A stretch of 64,000 bases of DNA from Apostichopus japonicus (taxonomy: Eukaryota; Echinodermata; Holothuroidea; Aspidochirotida; Stichopodidae). The notes beneath the pieces were generated by a model. It saw only the letters and a program-made list of their open reading frames with translations, searched no databases and had not been told where the DNA came from. Shown piece after piece: positions 1 through 11,900 of this stretch; the first letter of the stretch is position 1, and each line of letters begins with the position of its first letter. A program made the position numbers and the translations under genes. The stretch lies in the NCBI RefSeq assembly GCF_037975245.1, contig NC_092567.1, forward strand, positions 24,668,876-24,732,875, written 5' to 3'.

Positions 1-272
1 ACTTAGTAAACTATCAATAAAACAGAATCATCATTGAGTGGTGACGACTTTATCTCAATTGAAAATTAGTGAATGGACACAGTTATAATTCTGTTCAGTT
101 ACTCCCCCGCCCCCCCCCCCCCCCTTACCAGTTCATTCCTGCAAGAGACATAACTTATATACCCAATTGTGCTGTGTTTACATAAGCCTAATATAGTACC
201 CCTTGTGTACAGTTATGTTATGTGAAGAGTGTATGATGATGATCTGTTAAGTTTTGCTGTTAACCAATCCGA

Positions 273-560
273 TACCGATGCTATGGGTCCCGTGGATAGA
301 AGCCTGTGGCATTATACGCATTGAAACCTAGCATCTGGTAGGTCGTGGGTTTTGACTCCTGGCCAGCCAAAATAAGGTTGAGTTTTCATCCAGGAGAAAT
401 CCATTTTTTTCCCCCATCTAAAATGATCTTCCAAATTGTCAAAAATTCAATGATGAGCTAAAACTGTAGACTGGATAGCCACCCGAAGTAAATTGTAGGT
501 AACTAGCCATTCTCCCAACATGTATAACTGGCTGCCTATCAGTGTTATGCCACGTAACGC
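273..560 (+). repeat. Degenerate tRNA-derived SINE copy
   Basis: A B-box-like GGGTTTTGACTCC is followed by a body shared with the better copy at 43912-44200: both have a TTTTCATCCA-AGA-AATCCA stretch after the tRNA part and a similar tail. The tRNA head is eroded, so this is an old copy of the same family. Confidence 0.55.
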
Positions 561-1019
561 TAACTAATTGTGATACTATTCTATGCACAATTGCAGAAAC
601 CTGTCAACCATTCTGCTGGGGTATAGTTTACATGTTTATACTACACGAAGTAAGAATCTTTGAACCATTATTCTGGTGAGAAGAAAATGTTTGGTTGGAA
701 GATTTTTGTTTGAAAATGACAAAACTCGGGTCATGAGGACGATTCCAGTTAAAAGTTCTATCCTAAAATTGTGCCAGGACCCTTTTATTATCTAACACAT
801 ATTAACATTCTTGATAGTCTTCTGCCCCCCCAACCAGCCCCCCCTTTTGTGATAAGTGGTGGTAAGTGATAGAGTCACATAGATCATATAATCTTCAAGT
901 AAATCCATTATCACAGCTGTGTAATCTAAATGTAATCTATCAATTATCAATCAAATATGTCAACACTATGATTACTGCCAGTCATAGCTTTATTATAGGT
1001 CATGTCAAACATGATTAGG

Positions 1020-1690
1020 TGTTTGTACAGATATGCTCTTCCAATTTAGTAACGATCGTTTGCATTACGGTTGTTATATTTACTGTTAACTGGCGTAGTA
1101 TCACCATCAGTCATTAATAACCATATTGTCTCCCAATTTATCAACGACTGTTTGCATCGGTGCTGTAAAAATTTATCGCTGGCAGTGGTAATGTTACGAT
1201 CACTCGTTAGTTAACATTTTGTCTAATTTAATTTCTTAGCAACTGCCAGCACTATGGCTGTTGCAATATTAGAACCAATTGTTTGTCAAGATATTTCTTG
1301 CAATTTGTTAACGATTGTTTCCATTATTAGCTGTCATATTTAGTGGTTACAGTGTTAATGTTACGATAAGTAAATGATAAAAGATTTCTCTTCTAATTTA
1401 TTATCAAGTGCTTGTACAATTGTCCTCATCTTTAGCGGTTACGGTCGTAATATGATGATAAGTCCTTTGAGAAGATTAAAGTCTTCTAATTTATTAGAAA
1501 TTGCCGGCATCACTGTTGTCACGTTAATTATTTACCAGACTTAGTATTGCGATTTGTCGTTTGTAAAGGCGGTCTCCAAATAATTACCAATTGCTTGCGT
1601 TACCACTTCTTCCATGCATAATTTTCTTACAGTCGTAATACTACGACTAGTAAGAGGTCATGTCAGCTATCAGAATTATTAGAACTTAAA
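1020..1690. repeat. Degenerate tandem repeat, about 110-bp unit
   Basis: A theme recurs roughly every 100-120 bp: an AATTTA-TTA-CAACGA-TGTTTGCAT segment, then a TT-GCTGTNAT-TT segment, then a GTAATRTTACGAT segment and CA-TCGTTAG. About five or six diverged copies can be followed. It is probably an old intronic satellite. Confidence 0.5.
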
Positions 1691-1872
1691 TCAGATATGC
1701 TTTGTATAATTTCCAAGTGTTTGGTACTAATCTTCAGCTTTGTGTATTTTTTGGGGGGGGGGGGGGTTGGTGGGCATGAGGGTGTAACATCTCCAGGTCT
1801 ACACCTGTTTGGGGTGGGGGATGGGGAGTTGGCCAGGTCTGCCGATGGTTATTTATTCAAATATTAACTTAC

Positions 1873-1992
1873 AAACTGAGCTGCTTCCATCTGTTGAAGA
1901 AGTCATCCGAGGTCATTGCGACTCCAGAGAAGAAGTGAGAAATCATGACTGGAACCTTAACGTTTATGAACTGTCGGACTCCAGACCCAACA
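1873..1992 (-). CDS. AP2A: AP2A coding exon 21 (appendage platform start)
   Basis: Residues 836-875 plus two bases. It ends [13 protein letters not shown], the platform-subdomain segment with the ligand-binding tryptophan. The acceptor is TTTCAG and the donor GTAAGT. The following exon or exons are off window. Confidence 0.94.
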
Positions 1993-2931
1993 CTGAAAGA
2001 ACAAACAAAACAAATGTACTCAAACATTGATGGAAACAGCTGTGATGGACGGACAACCTTCACTAACCTCCCCCCCCCCCCCCAAAAAAAAAAAAAAAAA
2101 AAATTACCGACACTGTTTTATGGTTGGATGACCTTAGAACTTCATGCCAGGAAGAAATACACAAACCTTGTTGAACTCAACACTGTTAATATAGCTTGTC
2201 TTTCAAACAAGGACTCCCCCATGCCCCCACTCCCCCCCAACCACCAAACACTGTTGTATGGACAGCTGACCTCAGAAAAATGTCTCATGTTCAGCAAAAA
2301 ATTCACATACTTTGCACGCAATGTGTTTGCATAGTTCATCCCTTCAAAGAAACCCCCCTCTCCCTCCCCCCCCCCATAAAAACACCCATAATGAACCAAC
2401 TTTGCACACACTGCTGTGTATTGCCTTCTCCACAATGAAGCCCACCTAGCCCTCCCTACCTCCCCACCCTAGTATTCACTGTAACTACAACTTATCCCTC
2501 AAAGATCATGTTGTATAGGTAAATAAAGTTTTCAGTTTTTGCCAGGTATCATGAAAGACATATGAAAGGCATTATAAAGGGTCCCCCACAGATAGAGTAC
2601 CTTGTACCCCATACTCATGTACAGGCAGGTACTTAATTATTGCCATAGACTGTTTAATTACATCTCAATCTTTATACCAGAACTTCCCTTAGAGCTGCCT
2701 TTTACATTAATTCTTGGTCATATTTTTGGTTTAGATTATTCCACACTAAATTTCTATAAAAACAGTCCATTTTAATAGTCAAGTCAAGAGTCGGACATTG
2801 TGCCAATTTCCGACATGATTTAGACATACATGAATGTAAAACATGAGAATGTGTCTCTAGGTTACTAAAAGTTGGGGAAGAAAGCAGAATGAATGAGGAA
2901 TTATTTAATTAAATAATAAATACTGCTTTTA

Positions 2932-2984
<53 letters not shown>

Positions 2985-5900
2985 TCTTTTGGTGAAAAAT
3001 TCTGCAATGCTTTATCTTCTTAGCTTTTAATATCAAGTTTGTTTTATTTGTTTTGAGTAATTCTCAGGGGGGCTTTGCAAATTTCCACAAATTGTTTATC
3101 ACATACAAAAAGCTGTTTAATTGAAAGTTTGTTGATGAAAGTATAGGTTAAAAACAAATTCAGGCAATGTAAACTAATTGAAAATAGATCAGGAATGTGT
3201 TTAGTGAGAAGGATATCTAACAATGGATAATTCTTTTAAGTGAAATTTATTCACGATTGTTTCTCTGCTGAGCCCTCAACAGTACCCTAAAACAACCCAC
3301 ACTAGACATTGTTTGACAATGCACTTGGTACTTTGTTACGCATGACAATGCTTCACAATGCATAATGTCCTTTGCTAAACTTAACCGAGGTTAGAAGCCC
3401 CAACTCTGTACAAAGGCTACTGCCACTGGTCATTCATTTGTGAGTTGTACTTTCATTGTCCACCGCAAAGTGGATAATGAAAAAAACGTGCTCATTTTGG
3501 ACTGATTTCAAAAGCCATAAAATGGGATGATCACTCATACAATATTAAATGTTGACTACACGAGGAAGTTCTCAAAGGTTTGGATTTTCAGAGATGTGTC
3601 TGTAACTCTTGTTTGACACTACGTTTTATTTTACATGAAACAAGCAAACAGTTTCATTTGCCATTAATTAAATTGATGCCGAAAGCTGTTGTTACTTCCT
3701 TGTGAGATAAACATGTGACATTGAAGGTGTTAAACCTATGATCAAAGCATTATCTCTTGCCAGCTATTGTTTCACATTACAAAAGGAAACACAATAGAAA
3801 AACAACAACAACAGTTACAACTGAACTTTGAGACCTGTCAATCAAAAGTTTGAAAGCGAAATGGCAGTAGAGAGTCCTTATTAAGTTTCATCCATAGGTC
3901 TAAACTCTAAAATGAAATTGTTGTGTATCCAATCTCACTAACACATGCCTGGGTAGATGCACTTTGCTAGCAAGGTGTTCATGCAATTAGAAATAGTTGT
4001 TTAATATTATGGAATCATGTTAACCGGAGAGTGAAATGGAAATGTTAGTTCTAGCTTTGGTGCTACTAGTTAATAAAAATATAATAAAAAGCATGAGAAG
4101 TATTGTAATGGTCATTGCTTGTATTATAAGTTAGCCAAAGGTAATGAATGGATGAATTGTTAGTTATGATCTAAAAATGAATAATCAGGCCAGCGGAAGA
4201 ACACTATATCTGAAGCTTGTGGTGTATAATATCATATAACAACTCACTGACATTTGCAAAACAATCGTAAAATAAACAGGCTCAGAATTTCACAATTTGA
4301 GTCACAAAATGAAAGTTCTTAAAGAACTCTCCCTGCTCAAATTCAAGTTCCCAATTTGCATTCTCCTTGAATTAAAGAAAACACTGAACATTGTGGGTTT
4401 AAGAAAAGTAAGTTTAAGACCTTCCCTGATACCATAGCAACCTAAACCATATATGACCTAGGTCACCAAAGATTTATAATGTTGCACAACTTCATTCCTT
4501 AAAGGCATTTCTGAGTTAAATTGGGAGGAATTTCACAAAGCTTTTACATTTTGAGCCAGGTAGCTGATGGGTGCATGCTTTGGAGTGTGATAATGGGGAA
4601 AAAAAATGGGAGGCAAGTTTTGCAGCAAAGTTAGAACAATAAGAGCATTTTATTTTATATGTTAGGAATATTTACATATTGCTACATAGCCACAGGCATC
4701 TTTGCTGTTATTTCTATGTTTTTTTCATAATATTTTAGTTTTTATTTAGAGTGAGAGAGATCAAGAGAAAGCATAGGACTCTTGTTTCAAGCTTATTATC
4801 CATGCAAGCCTTGTTTACCCAAGAAAAAGAAACAATTTAACTATAAAGTCTAAACTGGACTATGTTCACAACTTTAAAGTGATAGTGATTAGTGAATAGG
4901 TTAAGGTCTCAGCATTTCCATGCACGTCATCCAAACCAGCAGACACTTACCCGAAACCGCTTGGCCTGTTTCAAGAAGGAAATGAGAAAATCAACAACTG
5001 AACGAGCTTGTGATGGATTGTATAAGTCAAAATGGTTTAAGCTAAAAAAATGTGCGGAGCCTTACTGATTATGAGAGATTAAAGAGTGTTGCCATTGGCA
5101 ACTGTTCTGACTTAGCATACCCACTAGACTGTTTACCTCAAGTAGGTCATCGACAGGTGACAAATTTCAGCTCGAAGTATAATAACAGAATGAGATGCTT
5201 GTAATAGTGAATAGGGCCCATACAAAAATTTTGATGAATATTCACTTGTCAATCATAATTGCATACTCATATATGCAAATTGCACTATCCCCAAAATTGA
5301 CCCGAAAGTGTCCTTCTTTAAGCCAAACTGACGAGGCAGAAGTTCACAGGAAAATGGCTTTGTCACTCGGGGTTACTTGACATGGGGTTGAAACACACGA
5401 CAAACAATATCCAATAGCTTATTACAAAGGTACGTGCGCTGGTGTGGATGGGGATTAAAGTCTACCCTACTGAAAAAGCAACAGCATGTCATCCTTAAAC
5501 CTCCCCACCCCCAAATGCCCCCACCCCCCACATGCCCCCCCCCCCCTCATTGTTACACTCTAATAAGACTTGTATGTATCTTCCCAAGCTAAAGAACCCA
5601 GTCCTGATAGACTTTCAGTGATGACAAAGATTAGTATAAAGGATAGAGTGAGCATATAAAGTATTTATTCTGTCCTGCAATTCAGACTCTGTCCTCTGTT
5701 TGAATTAAGTGAGCTCCCCCACCCCACCCGCCCGACCCCCATCCTCGTACATTACTGTCCTAAACATAATTTGTTTTCTTTTCAGTAATCAGACCTTCAC
5801 ATCTACATTTTGTCACAAGAAAACTGTACTTTGCATGCTAAAAGTACTAGCATTTTCTTGTTGTGGTTTTGAAGTTTGCAGGGACAGAAAGGGAGAGAGA

Positions 5901-8900
5901 GTTTTGTAAAGAAAAGAAATAGACAGTTTAGAGCTTGATTGCTAGATCTAGGCTGTAAATGTAGTAAAATTAGAGTCTCAATATTGGTTAAATTTTTAAT
6001 CCTCCAGGAATCAACCCCCTTATTTTTCTTTCTTTATTGTATTTTTTCATATTAACTGAGCGACATAAGTCATGAACTTAGTGATTTGATTGTGACTAAT
6101 TTGAATGATTCAGGTGTTAAAGGAAAGAGTCCTTTTTTGTTTTTGTCCCTTGATTAATTCTACACTAAAGCTCCCATAATCACAGTTACAAGAAGACAGA
6201 AACACCAGTCATGATCAAGAGATGCTCAGAGCATTTACAGTATTATTTTAAATTCCTACTTGTTATGACAAGTAGGAATGCTCATGTGTATCCCTTCACA
6301 GTTGCAAATAACACAAGCAGTCCAGATCGACTCCGGGAGAGCAATAACTGCTGCTCTCATATGAGAGCAAAGATTGAAAGCTCATTTTACATCAATTCAT
6401 GAAGAGGATGAACAAAGGCCACTCCAGAGCAGCGATGGCATTCCTGTTCCTCTTATCAGAGAGAAAGGAAACCAATCGTTTGCATCAGGAGGAAGATGAC
6501 CACCGAAACCACCGCTGAGTAAACTCACAGAGCAAGGCGAGTAAACTCACAGAGGCCGGCGAGTAACTCACGGAGCACTCTAAACTTCCTTCCCTGCGAG
6601 GGACGAGAGCCTGTAGCATCATTGTGCATTTTCTGCAAGGAAGTTTTCTTACCTACTCCTGTGGCGGTGACCTTCATCTTGATTGAGGTCAAAGGGTCTA
6701 GCATAAATCCATTATAGAGCAACTTTCTTTGGGTTCAATGGTTATCTCATTGCCTACCCTTAACGCCTGTATTCCATCCATTCAAAGATGTTAATAATCC
6801 AACTGGACTTTAATAATTACTGTTGACCCTTATTTAGTTTGAATTTAGAGCACCAATCTACTCCTACTGGGTTTTTTATAGGAAATAAAGTAAAGCAAAA
6901 AAAAAAAAGGTGAAGGAAGGGGGGAGGTGGAATTGCTGAAATGAGAATGGGTCAAAGGGTAGTATCTTCTGAATATGCATGTGACAAACAAATAAACTGC
7001 ATACAAGATGGGACTCGACAAAAAAAAGGGTAATTTTTGTCGGTCTAGTTACCTTTCAATTTCTTCCGGGGCAGCAGACGCTCTGAGTTTAATAGATGGA
7101 GAACTGATAGCGTGAATTAATCCCATATAGACATGAATTAATCCCATATGGACATGCTTTGTATATTTGATGTGTATAGGACTTTATCTTACATTTATTA
7201 TTCATGGATATATAAACTTTTCTTAGTGACGATTAGCAATGAAAGATTTTTCTCCCCACGAAGAAATGTATTTCCAGCATGCATTGGAAGGGAAGGTTGT
7301 TAGATGCCGGTTGTAAATACTATTATCTTCCAGTTAGTGTTGCATACTTGCTACAAATATTGCAGTGATGTTAAAAATACAAGTCAAATATGAAATATCG
7401 CAATTGACAAAACATGACTGACTTTCTGGGTACAATACCAATGCCACCAAAAGAAAGAAAAACACAAAAGTGCGGTTAAGCTACTACAGACGATGCAGTT
7501 TCTATTTGTCAAATTATTTTCCTACAACTCTTGCTTCAAAGCAGGCATTGAGCCACCTTTTTGCAAAAATTTCTACCGTACTTACGAGAACTGGACATGA
7601 AGGATGGGTGTTTCTTCAAATTCCCTCAGGCATTCGATGGTGATCATCTGTTGGACTTGAGCACCGGCCTCAATGACTGTACCCACTTGGTCAGTAGTGA
7701 CTTTAAGAGGTAAATTTGCGTCAAGGCGTACAATGAACAGACAAACTTTGATTTCTTGTTTCATATATAGATGATAAAGTTTGGTGATAAAGAATGGTAT
7801 TTGTCAAAGAATTGCTGAAAAAAAAATTACGACAACTGAATTTGTTAATTTACATGAATGTTATCAGAAATGGCATAAGAGTGCGAACAATTAGAGAAAG
7901 GGGGGGGGGGGTGGGAAGCCAGATATTATATCTAATTAGGAAAATTGCAATTATATTTAGGTGGTGTCGGTAAATTGTCTATTTTCCCTCCCCCCCTCTG
8001 TATTTCCCCTCCCCTGTCCCAACCTTCTCCTTCCAAGCCCAGCCATGCAGCCTGGAGACACAGTGGCAAAGGTCACTGATGAAACAAGGCCAGAAACTGT
8101 GAATGTAATCCAGTGATTGGGCTAATGGGCTAGGGGATTACGCCAACTTGGGCAATATTAACTGTTTGTATACTATGAATGAAACCTGAGGACATACCAA
8201 AGAATGTTGTGTCTTAATTAAAAAGGATAAGAGAAAATATCTGCATATTTATAAAAAATTATTGAAAGAAACCATGAACTCATCAGGCAAAGGATATCTG
8301 TCTGCAGGGTCTCTGGGGTTGAAACCACAGCTGAGAAGTTTGCAAACTGGTAGGAAGTCTTGTTACCGTAGAATAACCCTAACCGGCCGAGGTTGGCTCT
8401 AAACTCCGATTTGACTCCGATCTGGAGCAGTTCGCTCTCGAAAAGAACGCCGTTATTTTTACAAATAAATCTGCAGAATTAAAACGAAAGTGTTACAAAC
8501 TTGGCGTTGAGAGGGAGCTTTACGTTACCTCTGACAATGACATTAAATACTTTGTATTTTGTAATTGTAGTTCTAAAATTCAGGAAGAAGAACCAGTAAA
8601 GATGTTTCTCTGGGATCAAAACAAGGTGTCAAAAGCTAAGATTGTCTATGTATCACAAAAACCTCTTTTTACTCTAGTACAGTCAGTGTACTTACTTCTT
8701 AAAGCTTTCTTCGGCCCCCGGGGTAAGCGAGGTGACGTCACCGGGTGCTGGGGTCGGGTCAAAGACATCAAAGATGGCCCCGTTTGTTGGAGCAGCGGCG
8801 GTATTGTTCATGGGAGCTGCTGCTGGTGCTGCTGTAGTATCAAAGAGTGACATGACCGAGGGTTGACTGGCAGGTGTATTATCCAACCCCAGTAGGTCCA

Positions 8901-11900
8901 TCGAAAGGGTCGGGGGTGCAGCGGCCATCTGATCAGAAGACAAACATGAAGTGAAATCTCTGGTAGTTTACAGCAGACGATGAATAATACTAATAATGGT
9001 TTGTTCACAACATTCACAGATGTTCAAAGGACAGCCCAGGGAAAAATTTATTTTCATTTGATGGAAGAGCGACGTATTCTAAGCATCCTGTTGACATGTG
9101 CATCAATTCCTTCATAATGTTATTATTTTTTTTTTAGAGATATCAATATTTGAAGTTGACACATTCTCTACCCCCAAACACTTGAAGCAAACAGACATGA
9201 GGTCATAGAAGACAAATTCAATTATTATGTGGGTGTCAAGTTTAAAACCACTCGTTGAAAGACTGGCCAGTTTGAATTCATCTCAGCGCCAAAGTTGGGC
9301 AAATTGTATTTTTTTCACTTGGATACCTTTAACCTGGAAATTAAAACAAATAGCAAGTGAAAAATCTGTTTCTTTTCTTATTAAAGTGCTCTAACCTCGT
9401 CTGTGCTACTCTCTCCTACGTTATTGATTTCAATGGAGGTTGGCAGCTGTTGGGGCTTCTTCTCCTTCTTCTCCTTTCCGGGCTCTTTCTCGTCTATGGT
9501 CCCACCGGCTTCTCCCGTCTTTTTCTTCAGCTTGGCCAGGAGTGACGACTCCCTCTCTGGGAATGGAGGCATCTCTTCTAAGACTGTAGCCTGTGAAAAG
9601 TGTCATCAAGAAGATTTATCAAGTAATGGTCTTTGTATAGGTGCTAAATGTAATGCTCAAACATAGCACAAGCAGTGAAGACATAAGTGAGTATAGTGCC
9701 GCCTTCCAGAAAGTTTGCTGTGGCTCATGATGTTTTCAAATCCTCTTAATGAAGCCCACACCCCTTACGAGGAGGAAAAAGAACAGAAGTACTTTAGGGA
9801 GCTTAGATATAGGCAGAGGGCAGACTTGTCATACGATATTTCAGCATAGCAAGTTGACAAATGCACCAGAAGCACTCTTTTTGTTGATTGACTGTAAACT
9901 TTTAGATAGCGATTTCTCAGGAGTAGACACATCCTTGAGTGTTGTGGTGGTTGGTTTGGGTAAAAAGGTTCTGTTTTGCCCGGCATGATCCATTTAGTAC
10001 CCACCCCTGCTCAGAGTCATTCATTCACTTTTGATAAAACTTTGCCATGTCATAAACATCCTTGCTTCATTATTGAGAGGATGCACAAAACCAGTCCTTT
10101 TGGGTTACTGACATCTCTTCCTACACCAGTTGAACTGTCATACAAAATTCTGCATTTCTAATGGAAAATCTCATTTCCTGAAGCATATTTGGCCCATTCC
10201 TTTTCCCTACTTTTAAGGTTAATCAGCCTCCCATTCACCTCTGCTCATTTACTCCTACCTTCCCCTCCCCCCCCCCCCTCTTCCTCCTCGTCTCTTCGCA
10301 GCCTCTTCTACATACGTCCCTCCCATTTGACTGTTTCACCTCAAAAGAACAACCAAGAAAGCTTTTACAACCAAACAACGACAGTTTACAATAAGACTTA
10401 CTAGGATATCTGCAGAACTTATGACGCTAAGCTTCAGGTATTCTACTGCCCTCTGTTGGAGCTCTGCGTCGGCATTTCTAAGCTGGTTGTCATTCTTAAG
10501 CACCTGAAAATAATTGGAAAAACAACCATGCCAAAAATAGAAACATGAATTTTATCTTTGTTAGTCATTCAGTTCATTAGAGAGAGCTCATTATCCTTCA
10601 TATATCCATCATCTATACTACAGCCATTTCCCCTGTCATCTACTCATTACCATCCCCACCCCAACCCCCCCCCCCCCCTTGACCTGTTCAACCCCTCTAT
10701 TGTTACAAATTTAGTTTTGATAGACACTATCAACTCAACCACACCCCTCACCCAACATTCAACTTTTCTCACATTACTCTCCATCAGGCCACTCCTCCCT
10801 TTCCACACTTACAATGCTCTCTTACACCTCTCCACCACCTATCATTTGATTCTTCAAACCCCACTTGACTTTACATTATACATGACCCTTCTTCACCTCT
10901 CACTGTTCCCCCCCCCCCCACCACCGGGACCCTCTCCCATCATCCTCCAATGTCCACTAAGTTTTAATCTGTAAGTGCCTACACAACCCTAGGAGAGCTA
11001 TTTCTTCTTCACTAATTCTTACCACAATGAACGAACAATTCACATGTATCTTGACATTTTCAAGTTAAATCACTGTTCCCCCATCAACCAACCCACCCCA
11101 CCCCACCTATTCCTTTCCATTTCTTATTTATTCCAAATAGGTCACATGGTGGACGAACTACGACCCACATGACCTTGAACATGACCCCATATTGACTTAC
11201 TTCCTGGATTGTTGGTTTGATCTCTGGGAAGAGATTTATGAACTTAATGTAAGTTGAAAGAAGAAGACCACGGGTGCCTGGACTGCAAAGATGGAACTTG
11301 GAATGCAACAAATTAAACTGAACTAATGGGCTGAGGAAAAAGAGGAGGGAGAGAAAGAGGAGAGCATCAAAAACAGAAAAAACATGAATGAAGGCAGATA
11401 GGTTGCACTTCATTTAACACTAGAGATCATCTACCATCAGTTTCAACAAGAATCAGTAAACTAACTACAATATTATTACTTTATAATATAATAATGATCA
11501 TAAATTACATTTATATAGCGCTTCATACAGCGTTTCAAAGCCCAAAGTAGGAAAGAGACAAAGTAAATCAAGGAAAACAAAACAAAACAAAAAAGAAACT
11601 AGGAATCAAACTTTTTAATGAGTGAGACTAGGCGAGCAGCAGCGTTCTGAATTTTGCTCTGAGGAGGAGCTATATTTCACATACAAACTGTTGCAGTAAT
11701 CCAGATAGGAGGAAACAAAAAGCGCGAACCAGTCTTTCAGTTGAGCCTTGATCTAGATACCTCCTGAGTTTACCAATTTTGTATATACCATACGCAGCTA
11801 AACGACAAGTGTTTGATGGGTTATGAAGCTTAAATATATAAAAGTTTAGAGGACTTGACATTCTGATCCTACAAGTTCCTTCTGTGAAGCAGATCCTGCT

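Larger units (their letters stand above)
1..1872. other. AP2A intron 21 (partial) with repeats
   Basis: This is the intron after the last AP2A exon in the window, which ends in a GTAAGT donor on the minus strand. I could not find the final appendage exon here on the minus strand, so it should lie beyond base 1. The stretch contains a C run near 110-124, a SINE-like segment, a degenerate tandem repeat and a G run near 1751-1767. No other gene is seen. Confidence 0.7.

Noticed and set aside
10558-10974. Long Pro/Leu/Ser-rich open frame on the plus strand
   Set aside because: It lies in AP2A intron 15, consists of pyrimidine-tract codons and has no family signature.
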